A stretch of 64,000 nt of DNA. Source: JAXGRD01 sp040766105 (GTDB lineage Bacteria; Bacillota; Clostridia; Peptostreptococcales; Anaerovoracaceae). Shown piece by piece: positions 8,518 to 16,659 of this stretch (position 1 is its first letter; the number at the start of each line of letters is the position of its first letter). Below the pieces are notes generated by a model that was given only the letters and a program-made list of their open reading frames with translations, was not told the DNA's origin and did no database searches. Position numbers and translations under genes: made by a program. The stretch lies in assembly GCA_040766105.1 (NCBI GenBank), contig JAXGRD010000002.1:310001-374000 (forward strand), given 5' to 3'.

Positions 8518-9334
8518 GGCTATCGAAAATGCATTGCTGGAAGATATGAACTATGGAGATGTCTCCTCCGCCGGAATATTTGATGAAAATCAGCGGGCGG
8601 AAGTAGAGCTTCTGGCAAAGGAAGACGGTATTTTGTGCGGCATCCGAGTGTTTGCAGAAACTTTTCGCATCTTGGATCCTGAAACAGAAATTGAAACCTT
8701 CTTCTCCGATGGGGATGAAATAAAAAAGGGAGATTTGATCGGGAAGATTACAGGAACCGTTCCCACCCTTCTCTCTGCGGAACGAACTGCTCTCAATTTT
8801 CTTGGTAGAATGAGCGGCATCGCTACGGCTACCCACAAAATGGCCCAACACCTAAAGGGCACCAAGACGCGCATTGCCGACACTCGAAAGACGGCACCCG
8901 GTCTTCGCCTCTTCGATAAGTACGCCGTAACTGTAGGTGGTGGTGTAAATCACCGCTACAATCTTTCCGCCGGTGTCATGCTGAAGGATAACCATATTGC
9001 CGCAGCCGGCGGTATTGAAGCAGCGGTAAAAAAAGTTCGCGATGAAATATCCTTTATGACGAAGGTTGAAGTGGAAACAGAAAACTTGGATATGGTTCGA
9101 GATGCCATCGATTCCGGTTGCGATGTCATCATGTTGGACAACATGGACATTCCCACCATGAAGGAGGCCATCGCCATGATTGGCGACAAGGCCATTGTGG
9201 AAATCTCGGGTAATGTAACAGAAGAAAGCTTGACAACCTATGCCGACCTAGGCGTAGACATTATCTCTTCCGGCGCCCTCACCCACTCCGTAAAAATATT
9301 GGATTTGTCTATGAAGAACATGAAACTACTCTAA
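8510..9334 (+). CDS. nadC: nicotinate-nucleotide pyrophosphorylase (carboxylating)
   Basis: A 274-aa quinolinate phosphoribosyltransferase that converts quinolinate and PRPP to nicotinate mononucleotide. Family motifs include EDMNYGDVSS near the N-terminus, RIADTRKTAPGLR (PRPP binding), GGGVNHRYNLS and the C-terminal EISGNV and DIISSGALTHS. The start at 8510 overlaps the nadB stop by eight bases and gives the usual length; in-frame ATGs at 8474 and 8486 are possible but would add residues not seen in the family. It is third in the nadABC-niaR operon. Confidence 0.95.
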   Translation: MNKAIENALLEDMNYGDVSSAGIFDENQRAEVELLAKEDGILCGIRVFAETFRILDPETEIETFFSDGDEIKKGDLIGKITGTVPTLLSAERTALNFLGRMSGIATATHKMAQHLKGTKTRIADTRKTAPGLRLFDKYAVTVGGGVNHRYNLSAGVMLKDNHIAAAGGIEAAVKKVRDEISFMTKVEVETENLDMVRDAIDSGCDVIMLDNMDIPTMKEAIAMIGDKAIVEISGNVTEESLTTYADLGVDIISSGALTHSVKILDLSMKNMKLL

Positions 9335-9345
9335 GAGGATTATTG

Positions 9346-9852
9346 ATGGAGAGTGAAAAGAGACGAAAAAAAATACTGAACACCATTCAGTCAAGTCAGG
9401 CGCCCATCAGCGGCACGCAACTTGCCAAGTTTTGTGGTGTCAGCAGACAGGTCATCGTTCAGGACATCGCCCTCTTAAAGGCCTCCGGAGAGGAAATCAT
9501 ATCCACGGTGCGAGGCTATCATTGTCTAAAGGAAAAAGACATTCAGAAGTACATCCATGTAGAGCATGGCAGGGAACAAATGGAAGAAGAATTGAATACC
9601 ATTGTTGACAACGGCGGCTATATCGTCAACACAGGGATTGACCACCCCACCTACGGCAAGATTCATGTGGACATGAACATCTCTTCTCGAAAGGACGTTA
9701 AGGCATTCATCCAAAAGTCCTACGAAAATGATTTCTCCCCCCTCTCAGCACTCACCTCCGGGAAGCACTTCCATTTGGTGGAAACACAGTGCATGGAAGA
9801 TATGCTGGCAATCGAAGGTGCCTTGGCGGAATTGGGGATTCTCCGAAAGTAG
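9346..9852 (+). CDS. niaR: nicotinate-responsive transcriptional repressor NiaR
   Basis: A 168-aa regulator with an N-terminal winged helix-turn-helix of the HTH_11 type (residues about 5-60, ISGTQLAKFCGVSRQVIVQDIALLK) and a C-terminal 3H domain whose three conserved histidines are visible (HPTYGKIHVDM and GKHFHLVET). NiaR proteins bind nicotinic acid and repress NAD synthesis and niacin uptake genes in Firmicutes. The ATG at 9346 follows AGAGG; a TTG three bases earlier is also in frame. It ends the nad operon, so autoregulation through the site before nadA is likely. Confidence 0.93.
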   Translation: MESEKRRKKILNTIQSSQAPISGTQLAKFCGVSRQVIVQDIALLKASGEEIISTVRGYHCLKEKDIQKYIHVEHGREQMEEELNTIVDNGGYIVNTGIDHPTYGKIHVDMNISSRKDVKAFIQKSYENDFSPLSALTSGKHFHLVETQCMEDMLAIEGALAELGILRK

Positions 9853-10050
9853 GTTTTAGCTACGAGGGGTTTCTGTGGAGACCAATGTCCAAATAAAAGC
9901 ACGCTTTTTTAGTCATCAGATACCCATCACAAGCACATAGCTAAAATGTTTCTGACATAAACCTAAAAAAGCGCCATATTCTTCATGTTTTTTAGTCATT
10001 ACCACGATATTCTCGACGCTATGACTAAATCACCGGATTGGACAGTCGCA
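9853..10050. repeat. convergent intergenic stretch with repeated TTTAGTCAT words
   Basis: No gene is visible. The word TTTAGTCAT occurs at 9908-9916 and again at 9991-9999, and its perfect inverse ATGACTAAA lies at 10021-10029, so the last two could form a 9-bp stem with a 21-base loop. There is no T-run after it, so it is not a classic terminator. Function unknown. Confidence 0.4.
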
Positions 10051-10254
10051 TCAATCCTTTTTCTTCTTTTTATCCTTTCCCACTTCCTGCTCTTCCATAA
10101 ATTTCTTCACCTTCTTCTTACAGTCGCCACACTTGGAGCCGGCACCGGTCGCCTTTTTCACTTCCTTAAAAGAGGTCGCGCCTTTTTCCATGGCAGCTAC
10201 AACATCACCGTAGGTTACTTTCTTGCATTTGCAAATCTTTTTGTCCATATCCAT
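10051..10254 (-). CDS. small BFD-like [2Fe-2S] protein
   Basis: A 67-aa protein with the bacterioferritin-associated-ferredoxin fold: C8-x-C10 at the N-terminus and C42-x2-C45 after 31 residues (SKCGDCKKK), the four expected [2Fe-2S] ligands. It ends in a very lysine-rich tail (GKDKKKKKD). The start at 10254 has GGAGGTG six bases upstream; in-frame ATGs further upstream would place that site inside the coding region. It probably acts as a small electron carrier or cluster-binding regulator; the partner is not evident. Only about 60 bases separate its start from an insertion sequence at 10321, so its promoter region lies close to the insertion. A tandem version is at 63353-63673. Confidence 0.78.
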   Translation of the reverse strand: MDMDKKICKCKKVTYGDVVAAMEKGATSFKEVKKATGAGSKCGDCKKKVKKFMEEQEVGKDKKKKKD

Positions 10255-10311
10255 TTTCTTCACCTCCATTATGTCATAATATACCACAGAGAAAAAACAA
10301 TCAATCTTCCC

Positions 10312-10320
10312 ATACAAAAG
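10312..10320. repeat. target site duplication, left copy
   Basis: ATACAAAAG directly flanks the left end of the insertion sequence and is identical to 11871-11879. Nine bases is the size reported for ISLre2-family elements. Confidence 0.9.
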
Positions 10321-11870
10321 GACGGTGTCAAGTTGTTGTGGAGTTTTTGATTGACATCAACTCCAAAGTATATTTTTAGTAGTACCTATTCCATGCAGAA
10401 GAGTTTGCGTTCCGCTGGCTCTGTCAAATACGAATGGCTCCCCATCAAATATTGTCCAGTTCGTTGCGCCCGATATGGCTTCTTTGAGTATTTCATCTGC
10501 ATATTCGTTGTACGTGTCATCCTGTTTCCTCTTGAAATCTGACGCCTTTATCTCTCCGCCATTCTTAATATACACTCGTAGTTTCGTTAACTTTCCAAGG
10601 CCTTCTTTGCTCCATCCAAGAGGGTCTCTGCTAAATCTCTGTGATAAAACGTGGCTGACCTGTGCCTCTGTGCAGCTTCCGGGTATGTTAAGCGTTTTTC
10701 GGTTTACTATTCTTTCCCAGTTCCCCATCAGGTATGTACCAAAATCGGTGATGCTTTTTCTTTCACGTTCGTTTTCTGCTACTCCGTATAGCCCATGCAG
10801 TATTTCGTCCGCACGCTTCCGGTCTTTGCTTTTAATGGCCTTTGTGAGTCGAAATGCCACATTTCTCCCGGGGAATTTCGTTGCGATTCCTCTTAGTCTT
10901 TTTTCTAGATGATACCCATCCATTACGTGGACAGCTTGAGGGAAATTTTCAAGACCCTTTTGAATCCATTTCGCACCATCTCCATGTACGAATATCTTTT
11001 CTACTTTCCTCAGATCATAGGTTTGCGCAAGATAGCCTTCTGTACTCTTCCATAGATTCTTTGTATCGAACTTTTCATCTACAAAATACATGGTTCCAAT
11101 GGTTCTGTTACGGCCTAGGCCCTCCTTGCTTATCCCCTCCGTTACAGTAATTAGTGGCACGATTTTACTGCTTTTCCCCTTCTGTTTTCCGGGTTTTTGC
11201 ATGTGAACATGGTCTTCGTCTGCATAGATATGTAGCTCGGTTACTTCTTTTTTAGTCTCGGTTTTGGGCACCATTTCAAGGGTGTCTATCTTTTGAATTT
11301 GGTTCTTCACTGCCTGCCTACTTACCAGTCCGCCACCGGCTATCTCGGCACTTTTTGCATAGGAAATCTCCGTTGCTAGCCCAACCATCTTCGCACTCAG
11401 TTCATCTCCTATTCGCTCATATGGACGGATTCCAATGGCTTCATCCAGAAGGGAAACATACCTGGCATTACGTTTGTCATAGTAGTAGTCGCGTGCTAGA
11501 TCTAGCCGCCCCAGCTCTGTCAAGAGCTCTCTTGGGCGTTCTTTTTCTTTTAAAACCAAACCTCGTTCTTTTCGTCCTGCTTTATCCTCTCGCATCTGTC
11601 GATTCATATCCGTGCAGATTGCTTCAATGGTGGCTGTTGCAGCATGTTTACAGTCATTCAAAATATCTGAAGCAAGGCTGTCAACATCATTGATTCCACC
11701 CGAGTATGCTTTTTCCAAAATATTTTTTACCAGGTTGTTCACGATTTGTTGTATACTTATTTCCATAGAGATCATCCTTTCGTGTATTTGTTTGTTGGTT
11801 AAACTATTTTATCACGTTGGAATCGATCTCTATTTTATTTTTTAAAACTCCACAACTATTTTACACTATC
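10321..11870. mobile_element. complete ISLre2-family insertion sequence
   Basis: A 1550-bp element bounded by imperfect inverted repeats of about 27 bp: GACGGTGTCAAGTTGTTGTG at the left and, read inward from the right, GATAGTGTAAAATAGTTGTG, both continuing GAGTTTT (22 of 27 identical). A perfect 9-bp direct repeat ATACAAAAG flanks both ends. It carries one full-length transposase gene on the minus strand. Intact ends, intact gene and perfect duplication point to a recent and possibly active insertion. It landed at the U-run of the terminator that follows the flavodiiron gene. Confidence 0.93.
10357..11766 (-). CDS. ISLre2 family transposase
   Basis: A 469-aa transposase of the ISLre2 (UPF0236) family. 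Recognisable stretches are the charged N-terminal region with DYYYDKRNARYVSLLDEAIG, the central ELHIYADEDHVHMQKPGK and IFVHGDGAKWIQKGLENFP, and MDGYHLEKRL, which carry the acidic catalytic residues of the family. No frameshift or stop is seen. The ATG at 11766 follows AAAGGA at eight bases; an ATG three codons upstream sits directly on the ribosome site. It is the only gene of the element. Confidence 0.94.
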   Translation of the reverse strand: MEISIQQIVNNLVKNILEKAYSGGINDVDSLASDILNDCKHAATATIEAICTDMNRQMREDKAGRKERGLVLKEKERPRELLTELGRLDLARDYYYDKRNARYVSLLDEAIGIRPYERIGDELSAKMVGLATEISYAKSAEIAGGGLVSRQAVKNQIQKIDTLEMVPKTETKKEVTELHIYADEDHVHMQKPGKQKGKSSKIVPLITVTEGISKEGLGRNRTIGTMYFVDEKFDTKNLWKSTEGYLAQTYDLRKVEKIFVHGDGAKWIQKGLENFPQAVHVMDGYHLEKRLRGIATKFPGRNVAFRLTKAIKSKDRKRADEILHGLYGVAENERERKSITDFGTYLMGNWERIVNRKTLNIPGSCTEAQVSHVLSQRFSRDPLGWSKEGLGKLTKLRVYIKNGGEIKASDFKRKQDDTYNEYADEILKEAISGATNWTIFDGEPFVFDRASGTQTLLHGIGTTKNILWS

Positions 11871-11879
11871 ATACAAAAG
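11871..11879. repeat. target site duplication, right copy
   Basis: ATACAAAAG, identical to 10312-10320, directly abuts the right end of the insertion sequence. Confidence 0.9.
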
Positions 11880-11901
11880 AGAGACAGCATTTTGCCGCCT
11901 C
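11874..11901 (-). terminator. terminator of the flavodiiron operon, touched by the insertion sequence
   Basis: Read on the minus strand, GAGGCGGC pairs with GCTGTCTC around an AAAAT loop (stem 11901-11881, two G-U pairs) and is followed by TCTTTTG. The T-run is part of the 9-bp target duplication, so the element inserted directly at the end of this terminator. Confidence 0.65.
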
Positions 11902-11918
11902 CCTTTTATTATCATGTT

Positions 11919-13136
11919 TTACTTTTCTTCCCCGTTTACTGAATCTATCAACGCTTCTACCAAGCTGTCCATCTGCGGCAGGCTGTTTTCATCCAGTGCC
12001 GACAGCAGGGAGGGCTGTTCGTTGAGAACGGTGATTTCCTTCATCTGCTCATCCAGGAATTCCGCCATAAGGCTGCCTGACTTAGGTGCCCAGGAGCCGT
12101 TTTCAATGACGGCAAAGGTCCTCTTCTGTAAGTTCAACGCCTTCATGTCCATCAAGTAGTTGTGCATTAGTGGGTACATCCCTAAATTGTAGGTCACCGA
12201 TGCTAAAACCACATGGGATAGACGGAAGGTTTCTGCAATAAGGGTGGATACGTGGGTATTGGACACGTCGTACATGACCACGTTTTTCACACCGCCTTCT
12301 ACTAACTTGCTAGCAAGCACCGTTGCCGCACTTTCCGTATTGCCGTACATGGAAGCGTAAACAATCATGACACCCTTCTCTTCCGGCTCGTATCGGCTCC
12401 ACTTGTCGTACTTCTCAATGAGGTATCCCAGGTCCTGCCTCCATACGGGTCCGTGGAGGGGGCAGAGCATCTTGATGTCGATGGTTCCTGCCTTCTTGAG
12501 AAGAGCCTGCACGTGCGGTCCGTACTTTCCAACGATGTTGGTGTAATATCTTCTGGCGTCATCAATCCAGTCTCTGTCAAAGTCCACTTCATCGGCAAAC
12601 AGTTTTCCGTTGAGTGCTCCAAAGGATCCAAAGGCATCTGCTGCAAAGAGTACACCGTTGGTGGTATCGAAGGAAACCATGGCTTCCGGCCAGTGGACCA
12701 TGGGAGCATATACAAACAGCACTTCATGTTTTCCAAAGGACTGGGTATCCCCTTCCACCACTTCTCTCATTTCATGTCCGTCGATTTTGAAACCGAACTG
12801 GCGCATCATCATGAACGCTTTTTCCGTGCTGATAATGGTTACCTCCGGATATCGAATGAGGATTTCCTCTATGGATGCCCCGTGATCCGGTTCCATATGG
12901 TTGATTACCAAGTAATCCAAAGGTCTTCCGTCCAGCACATGTTCGATATTTTCAAAGAATTGTCTTCCCGCCGTCCAATCAACGGTATCAAAGAGCGCCG
13001 TCTTCTCGTCCATGAGCAGGTAGGCATTGTAGGACACACCTCTGGGAATGGGATGAATGTTCTCAAACAGATGCAAGCGTCTGTCGTTGCCTCCCACCCA
13101 GTATAGATCATCCGTAACTTTTCTTACACAATACAT
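11919..13136 (-). CDS. flavodiiron protein (A-type flavoprotein, O2/NO reductase)
   Basis: A 405-aa flavodiiron protein. Residues 1-250 form the metallo-beta-lactamase-like diiron domain with the full ligand set H80-x-E82-x-D84, H148, D167 and H228 (HMEPDH, HWPE, ADAFG, PLHGP). Residues about 255-395 form a flavodoxin domain that binds FMN (YASMYGNTESA). Such proteins reduce O2 to water or NO to N2O in anaerobes and usually take electrons from rubredoxin. This one has no rubredoxin domain of its own, but the gene 14 bases upstream encodes a protein ending in rubredoxin. That makes the pair a likely electron donor and acceptor. Confidence 0.95.
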   Translation of the reverse strand: MYCVRKVTDDLYWVGGNDRRLHLFENIHPIPRGVSYNAYLLMDEKTALFDTVDWTAGRQFFENIEHVLDGRPLDYLVINHMEPDHGASIEEILIRYPEVTIISTEKAFMMMRQFGFKIDGHEMREVVEGDTQSFGKHEVLFVYAPMVHWPEAMVSFDTTNGVLFAADAFGSFGALNGKLFADEVDFDRDWIDDARRYYTNIVGKYGPHVQALLKKAGTIDIKMLCPLHGPVWRQDLGYLIEKYDKWSRYEPEEKGVMIVYASMYGNTESAATVLASKLVEGGVKNVVMYDVSNTHVSTLIAETFRLSHVVLASVTYNLGMYPLMHNYLMDMKALNLQKRTFAVIENGSWAPKSGSLMAEFLDEQMKEITVLNEQPSLLSALDENSLPQMDSLVEALIDSVNGEEK

Positions 13137-13150
13137 ATTGTAAACCTCCT

Positions 13151-15055
13151 CTATACTTCAATAAACATATCTTTTTCTTCACCGCAGTCCGGACAGATCC
13201 ATTCTTCGGGAAGCTTGTCAAAGAGCGTTCCGGGAGCAACTTCTCCTTCGGGATCGCCCAGATCCGCATCGTACTCGTAGCCGCAACCGCTGCAGACGTA
13301 GAGCTTGTAGCTCTTTGGCTCCTTCTTGGGCGTGGGTCTCTTCATCTTCACAGCCGGTGGTGCAACCTTCTTGGGTTCCCCGTTGTCCAGTGCCTTTATG
13401 AGAAGAGGAAGGATTTCCATCAAATCACCAACGATGCCGTAGTCTGCGTTCTTGAAGATGGCAGCATTCTTGTTCTTGTTGATGGCTACAATTGTAGAAG
13501 CATCCTTAATCCCCTTTAAGTGCTGTCCGGCTCCGGAGATACCGCAAGCGATGTACAGGTTGCCGTTGAACTTCTGTCCCGACATTCCCACATATCTGTT
13601 GAGAGGCAGGTACTTGAGCGTTTCCGCTACCGGTCTGGATGATCCGACGGCTGCTCCTGCCTGTACGGCCAAGTCTTCAATGAGCTTCATGTTTGCCTTA
13701 TCGCCGATACCCTTTCCGGCACTGACCACCCTGTCTGCCTGTGCAATGGGTGTATTCACATCGATACCCACAGTGAAGTCGTATCCGTCCTTCTTGAGGG
13801 CTGCAACCAGGGCATCCACCTTCTCCTTGGGGGAACCGGATGCATAGATTTCTTTCTTTCTGTATCCGGTAGCAGGTCCCTTGCCCTTCTTCTTGCGGAA
13901 GGTTTCCTTTGGTTCCTTGCCTAGGATGCTTGCAGCGATGACCACTCTTTGGATTTCACTGGTTCCTTCGTAAATCGTACAGATTTTGGCGTCTCTGTAG
14001 AATCGCTCCACTTCCATACCCTTGAGATAACCGTTTCCGCCATGGATTTGCAATGCTTCATTGACGACTTCCAAGCAAATCTCAGAAGCGTAACCCTTTG
14101 CCATTGCTGATTCAATGCCATAGGGCTCGTGATTTTCCTTTAGATCCGCTGCACTGTAGATCATCATTCTTGCCGCTCTGATCTTCGTCGCCATGTCTGC
14201 AATCTTGAAGGAGTTGATCTGTTGGAAGGCGATGGGTTTTCCAAACTGTTCTCTCTCCTTGGCGTATTCCACAGACACCTCGAAGGCACCCTGTGCAATT
14301 CCCAAAGCTTGGGAAGCGATGCCGATTCTCCCCCCGTCAAGAGTCTGCATGGCTATTTTGAAGCCTTGACCCTCTTTACCCAAGAGGTTTTCCACGGGTA
14401 CCTTCACATCGTTGAAGATTAACTCTGCAGTGGAGGAAGAGCGGATACCCATCTTGTCGTAGTGGTCTCCAAACTCAAAGCCTTCCCAACCCTTCTCAAC
14501 AATGAAGGCACTGATTCCCTTCACACCGATATCCGGTGTCGTCACTGCAAAGACGATATAGGTGTCAGCAATGGGTGCATTGGTGATGAATATCTTACCG
14601 CCGTTGAGAAGATAGTGGTCTCCTCGGTATTCTGCGGTTGTTTCCGTTCCGCCCGCATCACTTCCCGCATTTGGTTCCGTCAGTCCAAAAGCACCCAGCT
14701 TTTCGCCCTTTGCCAAGGCTACCAGATACTTTGCCTTTTGTTCCTCCGTACCGAAGGCGTATATGGGCCAGGAACCTAAGGAAACATGAGCCGAAAGAAT
14801 AACGCCTGTTCCGCCGTCTACCCTAGCCAACTCTTCTACTGCGACGGCATAGGATATGGTGTCCAGGCCTGCACCGCCGTATTTCTTGGGAAAGGGAATC
14901 CCCATCAGACCCATCTCTCCCAATTTGTTTACAGCATCTTGGGGAAATTCGTTATTCTGATCCATCATAAATGCTATAGGTTTTACTTCTTCCTCAGCAA
15001 ATTTTCTGATTTTTTTCCGAATCTCCTCGTGCTGTTCTGTCGTTTTAAATAGCAT
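13151..15055 (-). CDS. acyl-CoA dehydrogenase / EtfA FAD domain / rubredoxin fusion protein
   Basis: A 634-aa three-domain protein. Residues 1-380 are a complete acyl-CoA dehydrogenase with the catalytic signature IYEGTSEIQR. After a basic linker, residues about 435-560 match the C-terminal FAD-binding domain of EtfA (VVSAGKGIGDKAN, AAVGSSRPVAE, LYIACGISGAGQHLKGIK, VAINKNKNAAIF, ADYGIVGDL). After a proline/lysine-rich linker, residues 583-634 are a rubredoxin with C588, C591, C621 and C624. EtfA domain I and EtfB are absent, so electrons could pass within one chain from the dehydrogenase FAD to the EtfA-type FAD to iron. The start has GGAGG eight bases upstream. A flavodiiron gene follows after 14 bases. 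Confidence 0.93.
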   Translation of the reverse strand: MLFKTTEQHEEIRKKIRKFAEEEVKPIAFMMDQNNEFPQDAVNKLGEMGLMGIPFPKKYGGAGLDTISYAVAVEELARVDGGTGVILSAHVSLGSWPIYAFGTEEQKAKYLVALAKGEKLGAFGLTEPNAGSDAGGTETTAEYRGDHYLLNGGKIFITNAPIADTYIVFAVTTPDIGVKGISAFIVEKGWEGFEFGDHYDKMGIRSSSTAELIFNDVKVPVENLLGKEGQGFKIAMQTLDGGRIGIASQALGIAQGAFEVSVEYAKEREQFGKPIAFQQINSFKIADMATKIRAARMMIYSAADLKENHEPYGIESAMAKGYASEICLEVVNEALQIHGGNGYLKGMEVERFYRDAKICTIYEGTSEIQRVVIAASILGKEPKETFRKKKGKGPATGYRKKEIYASGSPKEKVDALVAALKKDGYDFTVGIDVNTPIAQADRVVSAGKGIGDKANMKLIEDLAVQAGAAVGSSRPVAETLKYLPLNRYVGMSGQKFNGNLYIACGISGAGQHLKGIKDASTIVAINKNKNAAIFKNADYGIVGDLMEILPLLIKALDNGEPKKVAPPAVKMKRPTPKKEPKSYKLYVCSGCGYEYDADLGDPEGEVAPGTLFDKLPEEWICPDCGEEKDMFIEV

Positions 15056-15127
15056 ACAGCATACCTCCTTTGGATTTGTTTTTCTATTCTACTTGAACCC
15101 ACTATACCCCCTCTTTTTGATAAATGT

Positions 15128-15143
15128 TGTGGCAAATGCCACA
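15128..15143. promoter_or_regulatory. perfect palindrome, candidate Crp/Fnr-family operator
   Basis: TGTGGC-AAAT-GCCACA lies between the divergent fusion gene (start 15055) and the Crp/Fnr-family gene (start 15183). The two 6-bp arms and short spacer resemble operators of Crp/Fnr regulators. It is about 40 bases before the regulator start and 73 before the fusion start, so it could control both. Confidence 0.65.
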
Positions 15144-15182
15144 TTTATATGATATATTGTAAATTAATATAGGAGGTATTAC

Positions 15183-15815
15183 ATGAATATCGCATTGGAC
15201 AGAAATATATCCAAGGAATCCCTCAATAAGATGATTGCCTGTTTCAAACCGGAGTTTAAAGACTACAAGGCGGGAGAGACAATTATACAGTTTTCCTATG
15301 AAATCAAAAACATCGGCATCATCATCAAGGGCAAAGCCCGTCTGGTGGGTATCAATGCCGACGGGGAGTACATCATCACCGAAAACTACACTTCTCGCGA
15401 TGTTTTTGGCGAACTCTTCTCCTTCCCTCTGGAGGGATATGAATATTATGTAGAAGCGGTGGAAGACTGTCAGATCATCTACTTGGACTACAACCACACT
15501 ATTTCGCCATGCGATAATGTATGTCCTCATCATTCCCAACTGATTAGCAATCTCTTCTATCTTACGGCACAGAAGTCTCAGGCTTTGACCCTCCACCTGA
15601 ATATCCTCAACCAGCATACCATTCGAAAGAAGCTGCTCACCTATCTGCAGTATATTCAGGGGAAGACGGGAGAAGATACCTTCGAGATTCCCATGTCGCT
15701 GGTTTCTCTCGCCGAGTATCTTTGCGTAGACCGAAGCGCCCTCATGCGGGAAATCAGGCTGTTAAAAAAAGAAGGCATCTTAGAATCCAACCGAAGGACC
15801 TTTACCTTCTTATAA
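15183..15815 (+). CDS. Crp/Fnr family transcriptional regulator
   Basis: A 210-aa regulator. Residues about 20-125 form a cyclic-nucleotide-binding-type beta barrel (AGETIIQFSYEIKNIGIIIKG in part, FGELFSF), followed by a long dimerisation helix and a C-terminal helix-turn-helix (SLVSLAEYLCVDRSALMREIRLLKKEGILE, given in part). A C-x3-C-x-HH cluster (PCDNVCPHH) lies at the end of the sensor domain; whether it binds a metal or cluster is unknown. The start has AGGAGG seven bases upstream. It is divergent from the fusion/flavodiiron operon with a palindrome between, so it is the probable regulator of that operon. The signal could be O2, NO or a redox ligand. Confidence 0.88.
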   Translation: MNIALDRNISKESLNKMIACFKPEFKDYKAGETIIQFSYEIKNIGIIIKGKARLVGINADGEYIITENYTSRDVFGELFSFPLEGYEYYVEAVEDCQIIYLDYNHTISPCDNVCPHHSQLISNLFYLTAQKSQALTLHLNILNQHTIRKKLLTYLQYIQGKTGEDTFEIPMSLVSLAEYLCVDRSALMREIRLLKKEGILESNRRTFTFL

Positions 15816-15820
15816 AAAAA

Positions 15821-15855
15821 TAGACTTACCCTTGCAGAACGCAAAGGTAAGTCTA
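15821..15855. terminator. bidirectional terminator
   Basis: TAGACTTACC and GGTAAGTCTA form a 10-bp stem, extended inside by TTGC/GCAA after one mismatch, around AGAAC. A-runs on the left and T-runs on the right let it serve both the Crp-family gene and the convergent ABC permease gene. Confidence 0.85.
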
Positions 15856-15867
15856 ATTTTTTATACA

Positions 15868-16659
15868 TTATTCCAGATTCAATCTGTTCTTCAACAGGTA
15901 GTTGGTGACCAAGTAATATATCACAGACAGGGCGGCCAACAGGATGGCCATGGTCAGAACAACGAAGTGACCTGTAGCCTCTTCTCCAAAGGCAAGGACC
16001 ATATCTCTCGTGCTTTTGATCAAGACTGCCTGCACCCCCATGCTGCCTAGGAGCGATACCACTAAAGTTTCCGCGATGCCCAGCCCCAGGAAAGCAAGGA
16101 TGGCTCCAAGAACTCTGTGGTTCCCCCACTGGTGACCAATGGAGATGGCAGTGTAGATTCGCAATATGGAATGGGCTGCTGCCAAGAAAATGAGTAGTAC
16201 CACCTCTATCAGATATACGATTGCCATGGCGCCAAATTTTCCCCACATGATTCCAAAGAGTGGTTCCATTTCAAGAAGGTTTACTTCTCCCGTAGAGCTA
16301 ACGATAATCAGTGCGGAAAGAATACCAATCATGAGACCAAAGCTCATCCATATACCCGCTGCAATCACCTTGTTCCAGACATGCTTTCCGATGGAAACCG
16401 GCAGTGTAAACATCAGGTAGCCTTCATTTCCCAGCAAGTTCTTGTAGAAACGCTGGACGATGATGATGACGGTCATGACCGCAGAGCCAACGGCTACCGC
16501 AACATAGAGAAAGACCACAATACCGCTAAAGATAGGTAAAACATCCAGAACATTGACGACGATGCCCATGATCAAAGACATGAATATCAATGCACCGTAT
16601 AGGGGAAGCAATATTCTACCCATTGCGCTCAATTCATATTTTAGTAATTTTCTTAGCAT
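15868..16659 (-). CDS. ABC transporter permease
   Basis: A 263-aa integral membrane protein with about six hydrophobic segments, starting with a short cytoplasmic MLRKLLKYELSAMGR that is typical of ABC-2 type permeases. No substrate-binding motif can be read. It overlaps the ATPase gene upstream by seven bases, and a GntR-family gene precedes that. This YtrA-type layout (GntR, ATPase, permease) often exports cell-envelope-active compounds in Firmicutes, but the substrate here is unknown. It is the last gene of the operon and is followed by the terminator at 15821-15855. Confidence 0.82.
   Translation of the reverse strand: MLRKLLKYELSAMGRILLPLYGALIFMSLIMGIVVNVLDVLPIFSGIVVFLYVAVAVGSAVMTVIIIVQRFYKNLLGNEGYLMFTLPVSIGKHVWNKVIAAGIWMSFGLMIGILSALIIVSSTGEVNLLEMEPLFGIMWGKFGAMAIVYLIEVVLLIFLAAAHSILRIYTAISIGHQWGNHRVLGAILAFLGLGIAETLVVSLLGSMGVQAVLIKSTRDMVLAFGEEATGHFVVLTMAILLAALSVIYYLVTNYLLKNRLNLE

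Noticed and set aside
9897..9912. Terminator after niaR (AAAAGC-AC-GCTTTTTT)
   Set aside because: The stem is only five base pairs of mostly A-T with a four-base loop, too weak to call.
12453..13106. 217-codon open frame opposite the flavodiiron gene
   Set aside because: Antisense shadow of a gene with all catalytic residues; no ribosome site or family match.
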